NCBI RefSeq assembly: GCF_032854445.1
Contig: NC_088303.1
Span: 6,643,501-6,707,500, forward strand
Direction: 5' to 3'
Source of the DNA: Liolophura sinensis
Lineage: Eukaryota > Mollusca > Polyplacophora > Chitonida > Chitonidae
DNA: 64,000 nucleotides
Position numbers and translations under genes: made by a program. Below are positions 44,240 to 57,956 of this stretch, in pieces (positions within the stretch are counted from its first letter, which is position 1; every line of letters begins with the position of its first letter). The notes under the pieces were generated by a model. It was not told the origin of the DNA. It did not search any database and worked only from the letters and a program-made list of their open reading frames with translations.

Positions 44240-46680
44240 AATCGTTGACCCCAATTGAAATGAAACTGATCTTAAACTTTATTCTATAGATTCTCCAAAT
44301 GCCTTTGGGAACTCGCGATTACAAATCAATATTACATGATATATGTTTATTTTTCTAATGCAATACGGGTGATATACAAAGAATTGTTTATTCCCGCCTG
44401 ACATGGGTTTATAAATTCAAAGATTCTCCGAAATAAAGGTGATAAAGCGGATTTGCTGGCGACACGCTGTTGATATTACCGTGGCGTATGTGCTGCCGTG
44501 ATGACGGAAATTTGGTAGAATAATTGCAACAACTAGCATTCATATATATTGTCTTCCTGCACAGGTTCGCCTGAGTTATGTAGACCTAAACTATTTTAGC
44601 TGGCAGAAACAGTATAGGAAGGAAACAAATGTAATTTTTTAAATTACTAAGACTATTATGTGGGGGTTTCCACATGGACATATGATTGGATTCTTCACTG
44701 AGAGACAAACAATTCAGGCAGAAGAAAAAATTATTAAGTTTTCTTGTCGTTTGAGAAATCATTTGTTTATTACAAGTCAGCATCAAGGGTAAATAAAAAG
44801 TCTGTACAACGAGGTACATGCATTATGCCACATGTCCAGTATTAGAGCACGATCCCCAACGCCTGTCCCGTCAGACAGACTTTTACATTATTTGTTGAAT
44901 TAATAGGACATCGCATTTTGTACAGACTATCGGCATACAACGTTGAGTAAACAAAACCACACTCAAATATCTGACTCGTCTGCTCGTGTACATGAAGCTG
45001 CCACTATAAGTTGATCAAAATAGACAGGATGTGTCAGGATAACTAGAGCCTTTACGGAAGTTAACAAGCCGAACGGATATTGGTTTGAAATTGTTCCTAG
45101 TCCACGCGTTCGATCACCACGTTCACAGTTTTCAGACTGTCCTCATTTTGTTTATGTAGAATGCCTGTATAGCAAAAGACGTAGTACCTATTTAAACTGT
45201 CCCTGGTCAGCAAATCATGATCTGCCTATACTCCATAGTTCGAGCAGCCAAGCAGGCCGAACGCTTTGATTGGCCTCTTGTTCCCATGCCAAATAGGTGC
45301 AGCATAAAAAACGTTAAAAATAACTACTGAATATCTCGATTTACACATGGCCCGAACAACCCATGCCTGTGCTCTGCGATCTCATTAGACACTGACTAAT
45401 CTATAGGAAAGACCAGCATATTGAAGAAATGCCAACCAGGCCCTTTTCACTGTGAACGCCAGCCGAGACGTTGCCTTGGACGTTAATGTAATAGGCAAAT
45501 TAAGTCAATATCTTGTTTTGCTCTGGTCGGCAATGAGACGTCAGTGCGCTGATAAGGAAATAATTCGTACCTCTCCAGCTTAAAATTACACATGGTTGTT
45601 ATTGCATAAGCAATCGTACACGTATACTGTATAACACTAGGCATACACGTACTTACCGAGTAAATTGAGAACATATTTATATTGAACATAAAGTGCTTTT
45701 GAACTATACATATATACCAGGGGTATTTTGTCAGTATATCGAAAATAATCGGCTCACAACTAAGTGATAACAATTCATACAAGTGAAACTGTGTTGGTTC
45801 TGAACGGATGAATGTGTTGACAGAATATGTTTGGAGGTTTATTCAGTTGCTCGAAATAGGCTCCTGCCAAAATAAGCCCACCGCCTGGCACTGTTCCTGA
45901 GCGTGAAGAAGAAATGTGACAGGTGAGTCGAGAAGCGTCTGCGTAGCTCAGTATATCAAATAAAATGCCAAGGGATGTCACAATATCGGCCGTTAACACG
46001 TCGTACTAAACAGTCGAGTTCTTATCTTCTGGGGCTTATCGACCACGGTTATACAGCTGCCTCCGGGGTCAGATGGAGATCGACTAGATCAGAGGTACGA
46101 GTTGTAAAGAACACTAACTAGAAAGGTCCTCAAATGAGCAGATCTGGACACAACTAACGAAGGCAGGCATCACTATGAGGAAGTCGGTTCATTAGGTCCA
46201 CTTGTTAGTCACGACAGCTAACTGTTGAAACTCACTGAAGCCGGTTGATCTGATAGACTTGGATAATCTCTACATTTGCTCTATACATGGAGTAGCAGTT
46301 ATCCACAGTGGAAATAAGTAAGGGGTGTTTGCAGGAAATCAAATCGATAATCCGCTTCAGATATGAACAATAATTAGCATCAGACATATTGCTTTCCGAT
46401 TAAAGAAGAGTGTGACAGAGCCCTGAGTACGTGAGCCCCGCTTTTAGTGTGTGAGACATGGATTATTAAGAAAACATACACACAGATTCATAAAGAAACG
46501 AAATTAACAAAGCAACATTCTTTCGCATAGTAGGAAAAGAAAGCAGTTATCGACTATTCCAATAAAAAAATTAATTTTTAGGTAAAGGCATCGCTTGCTG
46601 TTTTTGTGAGTAGAACAAATATTAAAAGATTACTAATTAGACATTTGTCGTGGGGAAATAATATCTCAGATATTGTGTGT
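44240..46680 (+). repeat. Diverged duplicated block, copy 2
   Basis: Collinear with copy 1. Shared landmarks: 'ctggcgacacgctgttgata' (44457), 'gtcaggataactagagcctt', 'tgttcccatgccaaatagg', 'atgagacgtcagtgcgct', 'gccggttgatctgatagact' and 'agaaagcagttatcgac'. It shares 'aaactttattctata' near 44275 with copy 3 (47119), which marks a left edge further out than in copy 1. The 57-bp unit is single here. Confidence 0.7.
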
Positions 46681-47099
46681 TGCAGAAGAATTCAACTATG
46701 CCTGCAGGCATAGTACTTTGTCAGATTTGACATCAATCATCAAATGTATGGTGAGACGAATAAGCAGTCTTTTGGGGCATGATTTTGAAAGACTACGTTT
46801 ATTCTTTAGTGCCTTGCTACTTATCTAGGTTCGTTGAATTCAGCTATGGGAATCCTAAAACATGACAGAATTAGCAACATATGACACCTTAAATATTTGA
46901 AGGTTTTAAAGTTAACAACAATTTTTGCGTTTATAAGAATATTTCTTTTATAGACTTGGTTTGTGGTACTTTTCCTGATGATAAAACCATTTGATACCAG
47001 AGATACCTTTATTAATTTATCAAATTTGCTTCAAAAGAGCATCATATAGCTCCCAATTTAAAAGTTGAATTCTTCTGCAACACACAATATCTGTGAGTG
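46681..47099. other. No feature recognised
   Basis: Non-coding link between block copies 2 and 3. Confidence 0.4.
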
Positions 47100-48229
47100 G
47101 ATCCAAACGAAAATTGAACTTTATTCTATATATTCGCTGAATTCTATAAAGCGCTGAAGTGGCCTTTACATAAATTACAGGATTCTCGTAACATACAATG
47201 CAAAACGATAGGAAAAAAATCCTGTCTGGCTTGAGCAACTCGGGAATGTGGTGATGATTCCTAAAATCACCAGAAATAAAAGTGATAAGGCCCATGTCCT
47301 GGCGACAGACTACTGGCATTACCGCGACGTAGCTGTGTGCCACTGTCGTGATCAATATGTGGTGAGGTAATCTAATTGTCACAGTTGACATTTCATGTGT
47401 CTTGTCCCTGGGGTCAAGAAGTAGGAGTTATGTAGAACCAAGCCACTTTAGCGGACAGGAAGAATATACAGGAATGGAGCTAATCTAATTTTATCTCACT
47501 ATTAAGACCTGACCCTATTCGGGATTTCCACGTGGTGACATCAGTAGATTTTTTTCGCAGACAGACTGTTCACCCACACAGAAAAATTGAGTAAGTTGGA
47601 AACTGTCGTCTATCATATCATCGCTCGAGGGATAAAAATATTTACCTCAAGTCAGCATTAATAATTTCCTAATTTTCGTACTTTCTTTACTTTTGGGAAT
47701 TGGCCTTGCGATTATAGACCTGGAACGTCCATGTTGCTCAACGACTGGTATAAGAATGTCTCTTTCGATGCATAGATACATACAGAGTACTGAATGCTAG
47801 GTGTATCGGATGATGTTTAGTGCCATACACCAAAATGTTCACTTATAAAGCGGTGCATGGTCAGTTATTATGGCACTTATTATGATATAATGGCAAACTA
47901 TGCTGAAAGAATTCACGTCAAAGCTCAAACCCTTCCTGCAATGGACCTACTTCCTGCTTTAAATAATCAGTGTATTGAAAGGGAGATAAATCAATGTTGT
48001 CTGCTTCTGTGATTGTCCCTGTGAGTTTGACTGTCAGAATGGGAATTAGCTGTCCGAATAAGTGAAGGCGTCACGCAAGATACCGAGTTTACTGTTTACT
48101 GTCTGATCGGATATTTGTTTTCAATCCGCTCGCTACTTCATAGTCGTATTCAATGGTTTGTGTGAACTAAGTTTGCTTGTGTCTACACCTTTTCGCAGCC
48201 TGATACCAGAAAAGCCTGCCTTTTCGTGT

Positions 48230-49022
48230 ATAGGAATGAATGAATAAATGAGGGAATGATTATGGCTTCGTGCCACATCGGTAATTTTGCAGCAATATCG
48301 TGGCGAGAACAGGTTTAAAACAGGAGCCAGTGAATGGTTTGCGACTGAACGGAGAACATTTAACATAAAACCAAAACAGAAGGACATGTTTAAAACATGT
48401 TTTTTATCAGCAGCTGAAGTCGGCTGAGAGGAAGATCGGATAGATACATTAGACGAAAAGATTTAGGAAAAACATAACAGATATTAGATAGGAATTCACT
48501 CCATGTGTTCCCCACCCACCTCGGAGTACCAACAAGGGCGACGCCTGAACCTGGGGACACCCAACAGGAAACGCATCAAGGATTTCACATTCCACATACT
48601 CGACTACAAAACCTTAATATGCACATCCAGTTCCCCACTACGAGCTCCTCCGTCTTACACCCAGTGAATAAGGTCACACATCAGACACGTACTACTGGAT
48701 TGACCCATGAGCCATTGCCTTAAAACGTAGTCCTGCAAACGAAATTTCAGGAATAACATTTACTCTATAAGGAGTGGTGTTTTGGAGAAATTTTGGGACT
48801 ACGAAGAGGCAAGACGTGACCAAGCCGATTGACTGGGCCAGGTCCATTCGACCTCCCGTCTCTCTCCAAAAAGGGCCAACGTAGAGTGTTGGGCGTGAGG
48901 ATTCCGTCAGACCAGCACACAGTCAACTATAGGGTTACACGGAAGAGCTCTACGTTAGGCGCCTTTTACGACAAGGTTGCTTAGAGGGCTGAGGTCCTAC
49001 TCTATTTACGCCAGAGAACCTA
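48230..49022 (-). mobile_element. Internally deleted LINE derivative
   Basis: The low-coordinate end (48235-48400) matches the LINE 3' region at 57670-57780. The rest (48430-49022) matches the 5' leader of copy C at 61840-62525, with 'catgtgttccccacccacc', 'gcctgaacctggggacaccc' and 'acctcccgtctctctcc'. All coding sequence is missing, leaving a 0.8-kb element made of both ends. Confidence 0.78.
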
Positions 49023-49555
49023 CGGGAGTTCACTGTGCGAAAATGAACGTGCTGTATTAACGCAGTGGATGAAATTAATTTTTTTCTGACTCAGGTTAGA
49101 GCCAACCTGTAATACTGAACCTAATTTGGGTAATTCGGAGCAGTGCAGTAGTTTGTCTTCGGTAATGTTCCCAAGAAAGAAATTGTCACATTTCCAGACA
49201 AAAAAATAAAAATGAGTTGGCCCAAATTTAGCAACACAGTCACGTTACCCGCGACAAACATTTTGTATTAATCATGGCCTGGCAGAATCACTGGAAATGC
49301 GATCATTTTGTATCATGGAGCAAGAGCGTGCGCACAGGCAACACTAAAATGTTATGGTACAAAAACGTAATTTGACCGGTATTTTGTGAAAGAGATATTG
49401 TAGGCCTACTTCACATTAACTGTGGTCTATGCCGTTTACATATCAAAATACATGTAGCTGAAAACTTTACGTAAATGCAATGATACCATACGGGAGTACA
49501 CTCTAAAATTGTAACTACTTCGATAAATCGGTGAAAATTTCACTACCTCAGAAAT

Positions 49556-49606
49556 ACCCTCACAGGAGCCCAAAAATAAGACCCTCACAGGAGCCCAAAA
49601 ATAAGT
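49556..49606 (+). repeat. Short tandem duplication, 25 bp x 2
   Basis: The unit 'ccctcacaggagcccaaaaa' plus 'taag' occurs twice in direct succession with no differences over the core. Confidence 0.85.
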
Positions 49607-50760
49607 TGCATGCTGGACAATGGGCGTGGAGAGATGTTTGTTTCACAAAAGCTGCGCGTCAAGAGAGTAGACGATACACTACGCAATAACGTAGTTTACA
49701 CTATTGTCTCCGTAGAATTTCCTACCATTAAACTCTGAACACGTACTCCCATGGTATTTATTAGCTAAAAGGGATAAAATAAATTTTATTTGTTAAGGAT
49801 ATGTTGTACTTAAATCTGAAAATAATTTCAAATATGCCTGTGTCAAATACAGGGTTTAAGATAGTCGATCATGGTGTAGTAACTGATGTTGCCCCCCTGT
49901 AAAATACACTGAATTTCGCCGACTATCTGTTGTGCCATCGCTTTGAGTAATTATGATGTCATCCTAGGCAACGAGTTCGTGACGTCGATAACAAGGTTAA
50001 TGGGGGGGGGGTTGTATAGCTTACAAAAAGGATTATAACTGGATTTTCCTGACAATAATATAGCCAGGTATGACACCAATGCGAAGTTTGTCTTTTTTCA
50101 TCTCATTGACTAAAGACATTTTTGATAGTAAGTCATTTCACAGAGAGTTCAGTATAGACAAGTTAAAAGAATGATGTAAAAACTTGCAACCGCAAAATGC
50201 TTTCTGTTACTTTTATATGTTATATGTTTTCCACGGAGGTGCCAATCAAGCTTTGTGTTTGATAAATGATACTGCATGCAACAGAAGAAGATCGAGTCCT
50301 TTGACAACCTCTGGCAGTTTTGTTACTGGTATCTGGTTGATCTTCGTTTAGCTGCAGCCTTACAGAAAAGTTATTAAGGGTTGTGTCGGATTATCCCCTG
50401 TTTTGCAATTTAAGCTTGGCCAGGAACAATCAGAACAAGCACTGCCTGCAATCTGCGATCTGAACAGGCACTGACAAATCTCTGAGAATAAGCAGTACTT
50501 TGAAGATATATCAAGCAAACGTTTGCTCCATATTCATTGCTCAAAGCTTTCTTCACTGTAAACGCCAGCCTAGACGTTACGTGGTTCATCATTATAATGG
50601 ATAGAGCAGGCAAATGTCTCGTATTTTCTGCAGTCTGTTGATGAGCGCAAAGAGACGTGAATACATTGATGAGTAAATCAGGTCTGTCTAGCACGATGTT
50701 GTGCCTACATTGTGGTTGGTGTGGATGTGAAGCAACAGCCAGATGGATATTGTACGACAA

Positions 50761-52974
50761 TTGCTCATGTTCACCGAATAAGTAGGTTATATATTAGATA
50801 CGCACTGCTTGTGAACTCAATATTGGTCAGGAGTACATGTGAAATATCATTTCAAAAACTTTAAATTGCTACACACGGAAGCCAGTTAACGTGTATGTAT
50901 GTAATTCGCCACTCTCTGAAGATGTCATTCTACACCTCTGACATGTTTTCTGGTTAGCACTTATCACGTAGAAGGATACATTTCTTTGTTTAGTGCTTTT
51001 TCTTATGCTAATCAAATGGATTTCTTCAATATCATATGGGGTGTTGCATATTAGACAGAATTCTGTTACATTTAATTTGCCGTATCTGTCAAGAACCCTA
51101 AAATATTGACTTTCTTCAGGAATTGTTATTTCATGCAAGAAGGTAGCATTAACCTAAAATATTTAATTTTATCATAAAAATATAGAATAAATGTGCGTGA
51201 AATCTACGGCAGTTTTGTGATCCCATGGCAATTTTCGTGGTCAGTTTGCATCCACGAGTATCTGTTCTCCCAAATGCAAGTCCCACTTATTTAGAGCCAA
51301 TGCTGAATTATACTTTCCTTTGTGGAAAGGCCATCATTTTCATTGTGATAAAATTAGATTGTACGTCAAGAAAAAACGATAATAAGTTTTCAGTCAGAAA
51401 CTGAGTCATGGCTGACAGCAAATTAAACAGCTGTCAGTTGGATCCATAGAGAGATCGCACTGTTTTAACCTCCACCAAAGAAGACTGTTCCAAACAGTAT
51501 TTTACGTGCAATCCCTCGAGGAAAAAAGAAAAAGAGTGAGCCCTAATAATGTCACTCGGACGGCTGATACAAAGAGGGCTAACGAATTGCCACGATCGAT
51601 GCTGCAGCGGCATAAGTGAGACAAACCCGACATTTAAAAATCCAGGATCCACGGACCCGAAGATAAAGCGTTAGGGATTGTCAACAGAATCTGTTAAAAA
51701 TATTGATAGAATGAAGAGCTGCAATTGCCAGGTCGTAAAATAAGTCCTACTAAAAACACAGAAGCAAATGTCATAATAGGAGCAGTTCTACTTTGTCCAG
51801 AATATTGACAAGGCGTCAATTGGAACAAATACTGCTCACTACGTTGTGGAGAACGTAATCATAATGAAATGGCAAATCCAGATCAAAATTGATACAACAT
51901 CGCTGGTAGAGGCACATTTCGCCTTTTAATCAGTTAGGTATGTAAATGCATGTATACTTTTGAACAAGCGTCGCACAAATCCAAAGTTAAGATTAAACAT
52001 TTTCTCCCACTCAACCAGTAACTGTTATAAAATTTGACTGATCATTCATATTTTGAACAAAGGAATATGTGTACTACAACCACGTTTCAGAATTAAACGT
52101 ATTAGACAGTACCTCAAACCGCTTTACCTATTAGTAAAACATGAGGCATATTTTTAAGATGGCCGAGGAAAACCACTATATTTGTGACACTTTTCTGTTT
52201 AGAAAGACAGTAAAACTGCTCTGCGCTCTAATGTATTTCCGGTCACTTTAACCTAAGAAGGCGAAGCATTTTTTTCACAGAAGTGTGTTCTAGTATTAAT
52301 ATTCAAGTTCTTTCCAGAAATCAATTAACAAAAATAACATTCCAAGCTTTTCTGGATTAAAGCAGCAACTTATCTGCAAAGATGACGCATGGCAAATAAA
52401 AAGGGCTAAGCCTGTTGTCATACAAATAAATATGAAATAAAGTCAATTCTTAAGCGAGAAGAACTGCATTTGGACGAAAAGCGAACACTAGTAAAAAGCA
52501 GATTTCCTGAATTTTCCATTTCAGAACACAAGTAAACACTGCAGATGTAGGGCATCTCTTATTATAATGATAGCGATTTGTGTATTCCCTGGGGGTTCAC
52601 GTTAAGCAATCGATTGTTAAGCATGGAAGATCTGTTTGGCCTTTTTGATACATGTATCTACAACATATTGCAAACATGAATACACTGAACGCATGCTCTT
52701 AGCAAGAAACTATCGAAATAGCACAATTCCTGTGGATTGTACTACAGGTAACCCTCATCGTTGTATTCATCTTCTCCAATGATAGATGACTACGCTGCAC
52801 GAAGGAAAGTAGGGGTTTTCGCAGTCAAAGCATGTTCATATTTTATTACATGTATCGCTCCATCATGATTTTACTCATAAAAGGTTTGGTCGTCCATAAT
52901 CTCCAAATTATCAGTGACCGCCAAAAATATGTTCCTTGTGGATTACCACCTGGATTAGATGTAATTTGAACTTT
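50761..52974. other. No feature recognised
   Basis: About 2.2 kb of AT-rich sequence. The minus-strand frame at 50869-51138 (89 codons) has four Cys residues in CLICNTPY and CQRCRM pairs, but no further support as a gene or exon. Confidence 0.4.
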
Positions 52975-53205
52975 GATATGGAATTCATGTATGGAATATT
53001 CACTGTCATTGAAAACTGATGACAACTTCTCACTTGTGTGTTACCGGCTTTATTTCTTAATGGTATAATTTCTTACATACCTTTGTTTTTGGGAGCTAGT
53101 GTTAAGCGTTGTTTTGGAAATGGATCTTGCGATTATCGACTTGGAACGCCTTTTACGGACTACAATTGGTATATGAATGTCGGACATGACGCTTATATTC
53201 GCCTA
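52975..53205 (+). repeat. Dispersed repeat with MDLAI core, copy 3
   Basis: Closest to copy 1 over the whole length. It has 'tttgatatggaattcatgta', 'gtgtgttaccggctttattt' and the core MDLAIIDLERLLRTT, followed by a stop. Confidence 0.8.
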
Positions 53206-53931
53206 ACTTTCTTTATGGACCACTTAACAACAAAAAGATGTTTGGAAAAGGCTTCCACAATTTGTCATAAATTGATTCTGAATTTTTAACCAACCAACAA
53301 TTTATTTAATTTCCAGCATTCTCCTGAGGTGTTATTCATTTGATTTATACTATTACATTGAGACATTGTATTGCTGACTGAGTTTAACAGAACAAAACAC
53401 TATACCCACGTAAGATTTTGAAATGTATACGCATAGCTCTGCCGCTGACAGATGTTTCTGAAGAGATCAAGTAGAGAAGAAATTCGGATATTATTTGAAA
53501 GAATAAAAGAACATGGCATGTTATGTTAAATTCCATGTAGAACACGTACTGCTGACAGAGTAAAGAAGTGTCGATTTTTGTGAACACAACAACCTCCGAT
53601 GAACAGTTAGTGTGTTTGAATCTAGATTCTCCCGATGTTAGAGCGGTTTGTGTGTGACGTGCGCTATTATTGACAAGGTATGGAAACAAAAAAATGTAAC
53701 AGTCGTTTCTGGTCTGGTTTTACTCTCTACACCGCACGTGTTTAATTGCATACTTTATTTCTGCTTAAACCGGGATTCTGCTCGTGAGCTAAGTATCCCT
53801 TAAACCTGGTCTTCTTGCATTGTTTTCATCTTGTTTGTATGTTGAATGTGATGACAACACAACGTTTTGTAATTGTAGACCATTGACGTCTAATAAATTG
53901 CAATTAATTTTATTGCATTATTTGAATTTAT
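53206..53931. other. No feature recognised
   Basis: Non-coding. The minus-strand frame 53384-53689 has no domain. Confidence 0.4.
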
Positions 53932-54055
53932 TTATTTATTTGATTCATGTTTTACGCCGTATTCAAGAATATTTCACTTATACGACAGCGGGCAGCATTA
54001 AGGTCGGGGGAAACCGGGCAGAGCCCGGGAGAAACCCACGACCATTCGCAGGTTT
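53932..54055 (-). mobile_element. SINE family A, 3' fragment
   Basis: Minus-strand tail and body ('gttttacgccgtattcaaga' to 'acccacgaccattcgcaggt'); no head. Confidence 0.8.
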
Positions 54056-55087
54056 GCATTTTTTAACGCCACTTCTGCTTAAGCCATGGTTGTAGGGGCA
54101 TGTAGTGTGCTATTATTTATGCATTTATATAAACAGAATAAATCCCTTCATGACTAAGATAAATTGATAAGAGGCCGTTTTTCGCCAGTTACGTGCCACC
54201 AGTTGCCACATATCACACTTTTTACTTTCTTTGCTCTGCGTCTTTAATTACATGCTGCAGGAATATAAATTAAAGCTATTACTAAGGAATAAAGAAAACT
54301 AGTGGTGTTAATATATTTCATTCAAACTGAAAAAGAAAACCGGTGGATTCTCTGTTCTCAACGTGGAATACAGCACCGTGTTATACTTAAAAAAACTTAG
54401 GAACGAGGGCACACAGAAACAAATGCACGTATGGAATACTTTCTATCTGAGGAAAAGGGGATCCTCTGTTCTAAACGGTGTGACATCGAATTAGGCAGGA
54501 TATAATATGTAAAACCACATTTTGGATAACCAAGGAAAAAGTGTCCTCTGTCAAATACCCAACGGCGAGTTCCATTAGTACTATCAAATTTAGGGTGACT
54601 CAAAGAAATATGCAAATCAAAGATTGTTATCTCTCTCCTTAAATTATAGTGAATTGCTTAGGTCTGCACTGAACTATGGCAATACTAATTTCCCATGCAT
54701 ATAAGTCCATTAAAAGTGCAAACAAACTGTTGGAAATTGAGTGTTCTTTTATTTCCATTTCCATCAAACCTCTACAGTGTGTTTATATTCAGCTGTATTC
54801 ATTTACAAAGTATCCAGCTGTAAACTGCAGTCCACGTAGAGAAAATGACCCTACAAAACATATCAACTAAGCAGTAAACAATATTGTTTCTAAAACTACG
54901 ACACTGGCATTAGGGAATCATCATGTTTTGATCAGCGATTTAAGAGCTTCGAACACACTTGGAAATATTTCTATAAGGAAATCCTTCTTGCTCCTACATG
55001 TACATGGCGGTTTTTGGAGCCAAGTCATCAAATGAAGTCGAAAATCGTAAGATAGGTGGATATGTAATCAACTACAGAAATCGACCC
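54056..55087. other. No feature recognised
   Basis: AT-rich, non-coding. Confidence 0.4.
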
Positions 55088-55321
55088 TTAGCTCCGTGGC
55101 TCAGTTGGTTAGCGCGCTAGCGCAGTGTTATGACTCAGGAGCCTCTCACCAATGCGGTCGCCGTGATTTCAGCTCATGCTGGCTTCCTCTCCGGTTCGTG
55201 GGAAGGTCTGCCAACAACCTCCGGATGGTCGTGGGCTTCTTCCCACCATAATGCTGGCTGCCGTCGTGTAAGTGATATATTCTTGAGTACGGCGTAAAAC
55301 ACCAATCAAAAAAATAAATAT
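55088..55321 (+). mobile_element. SINE family A, full-length copy
   Basis: Head 'gctccgtggctcagttggtt' with box A, box-B region near 55163, body and tail 'caccaatcaaaaaaataaat'. A small deletion near 55233 removes the 'gggctctgcccggttt' segment present in other copies. Confidence 0.88.
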
Positions 55322-56531
55322 ATGGCTGGAAGTTTAGCACACGTTTCAACAGAAAAAAATAATTAACACTTGCTTTTGCTCATTACAGTGGCCTTACGTT
55401 CTTCGTGTGTGGCAAACGTGAAGTCTTTTTTATTAAAAGAATAATCCTGTCGTATCTTTCTCGATGGACACGGTGATATAAATTGGGACTGACCAGCTAT
55501 TTGACACCAGTATGAAATAAAACGGTGAGAGACAAACATGAAACATAGGGTCATATTGCATGTTAACTTCAATTTCTGGAGTCCCAGCTCCTAGAAACCC
55601 CTTTCTTTAGTCAGTTGTGTATTATCTAAAGAGCGTGATTTCTCATTCCAAACTTAACTTTTCTTTCTTACGCTCATGACAAACTTACTAATCACGGGCG
55701 AGACTTCCCCGGTACAGTTCTATAGCACCTTGTGCATATATGAACCTCATCACTCATTTAACTTCTTCAAAGTCACAACCTTAGCACGTACTGTAATCAG
55801 GGACATATATCACATCTGGTGGTTGCCTCATTACTTACAAGTTACGATCACATTCACATTGGTCTAGATAGACAAAAAAGTACAAAAACACAGCTCTTGG
55901 TCGTTCTCTAGGATGCAGTACAGGGATATCGTAGCTCAGAGTTTGGACATTTAATTGCCAGGATTTGCAATGTAGCCTACAACAATGTCTCTATAATATC
56001 TAGACAATGTGTGCAGTACATGAAGCTAGGATGTCGCACTGCATACACTTTACTTACTCTTACACCATCACATTCATTAAGTTAGGCATAACTCTTACAC
56101 CGCCACATTCATTAAGTTAGGCGTATAAAGTGCTCGTGAGAAGGTTAAAATTAAAATTTCTACAAAAATTAATTTAGAATAAATATTAAATCGTTCACTG
56201 GCAAATTCCTGTCAGAGGAATGAGAAATGTGAGACTGGTGTTCAAAAACTATATATCTCATATACAAGACAACAGAATGGAGAGTGAAACTGGAGGAGTT
56301 CTATTTTAACTGCTCTGATAAATTAGATAGTGTCAACTTATACGCCCATTAGAACCGTATATTACGCATAAATAAATGAAACAATATGTATAAAACTTTT
56401 AACCATTGTATATTGTTGATCGCAATCTATTTACCGTCACTCGTATGTAGTTAGTCAAAATGCTGTTTGTCGTCAAATGGATTAGAAATCGGCCGGAAAA
56501 CTCCCTTGGGCATTCGGGGAATCAACTTTAA
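55322..56531. other. No gene recognised; one short duplication
   Basis: Non-coding sequence with a 36-bp imperfect tandem duplication at about 56052-56124 (unit 'actcttacaccgccacattc' plus 'attaagttaggc'). Confidence 0.5.
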
Positions 56532-56785
56532 TTTATTTATTTCACTGGTGTTTAACGTTTATTTCACTGGCGTTTTACTCAAGAATATTTCACTGTACGA
56601 CAGCGGTCAGCATTCTGGTGAGAGGAAACCCGGCAGACTCTGGGGCCTGATGGCAGGCCTTCCCACGTATGGTCGAAGGGGAAGCCAGCATGAGCTGGAC
56701 TTGCACTCACAGCGACCGCATTAATGAGAGCCTGATGTGTCATAACGTTCTGCTAGCAGGCTAACCAACTGAGCCACGGAGACCT
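56532..56785 (-). mobile_element. SINE family A, full-length diverged copy
   Basis: Minus strand: the head near 56785 ('aaccaactgagccacggaga' complement), box B near 56710, body, and a duplicated tail ('tttatttcactggtgtttaacg' occurs twice in altered form at 56536-56575). Confidence 0.82.
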
Positions 56786-56959
56786 TTTATTTTCATGAGG
56801 TTTGTCACGAGCCCGATGCTTGTCGGTAATCTAATTCCCGATCATACTCGTAACTGCGATGTTAAAGATCGACAATATTAATCAGTCAAGCAATTAATCA
56901 ACAATAGAAGTCCCTCGCTGAAACGTACAAAGCTTTGACCATAACGCGAAATGTCGAGA

Positions 56960-57560
56960 TTGCTATATGTTACAAAAATAGATTTGGAGCTTTAATGCTG
57001 ACTTGAGGTGAAGAATTTAATTGACATCTCAGGCGATAATAAATGTTGTGACAGGTCTTAACGTGCGAACTTGTATCAGCTGGACCACTTGTCTGTCTGC
57101 CAATGCTCAAATCAATGGAGTATCCATGTTGAAATCTCTACATAACGCCAGGCCTTGGAAGTCCTGTAAAATTAGATTAGCTCCCTTCTTATAATGTTCT
57201 ACTGGATAAAATAAAACAGCTTTAAATAAGTCCCGAAGACAAGATAAATGTCAGATGTCAAATGTGACGATTAGATCATAGCACATACCGGCCATCCCAA
57301 CAACACATAAACCATTGTGATACCAACCGCCTGTCGCCAGCACATCTCTTCCATCACTTTCACTTGGCATTCATAACTTCGCTTGTTGTTAGAGCCAAGC
57401 AGGTGATGACAGTTGGTTTTCTGCCGTTGGTGTAGTTATTTAATTAGAAAAATAAATTTAATGATTCCGTCTGAATTCAGATCAAGTCCCCAAAAAATTT
57501 GGTAAATCGATGAAATAAAGTTGAAAATCAGACTTTTTCTGGGATGCCAACCTTGAGTTG
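56960..57560 (-). repeat. Inverted fragment of the duplicated block
   Basis: On the minus strand it contains equivalents of 'gaactttattctata', 'ctggcgacag...tggtatta', 'gagctaatctaattttac' and 'caagtcagcatta', in the order seen in copies 2 and 3. Only the first third of the block is present. Confidence 0.6.
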
Positions 57561-57956
57561 GGAGAAGTGAGTTATTGCTGTTGACACGTTATAGACCAAA
57601 TTAGTGGATTAGATTGTTTACTAACTGTACACCATGTACAACCGCGATACTATTACGTTGTTTTACTTTTGTTTGAATGAATAAATGGTTATGGTTTAAC
57701 GACGCATCGACAATATTTCAGCCATGTCGTGGCGAGAACAGGGTGAAAAAACGAAGCGTTCAGGAACATAAATGTTCGAACATCTTTAAAATCAGATAAG
57801 AACAACCAGAAAACAGTTAAAACACGAAAACCAGCACATTTTAAAATAGTATATCAAGAAACTTTTAATATTTTATGACAACATCGCCAGCGATGCTGTC
57901 AAACAAATCATATGTAGAGCTGACCACGTAGAATCTCTGCCGAGCATGGGCAAAGT

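Larger units (their letters stand above)
47100..50760 (+). repeat. Diverged duplicated block, copy 3, split by a LINE derivative
   Basis: Landmarks 'gaactttattctatatattc', 'ctggcgacagactactggca', 'aatggagctaatctaatttt' and 'gatcggatattt' run up to about 48150. The collinear order resumes near 50400 with 'cttggccaggaacaatcaga', 'aacgccagcctagacgtta' and 'gagacgtgaatac'. The deleted LINE at 48230-49022 lies between, as does the short dispersed repeat core near 47700. Confidence 0.65.
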
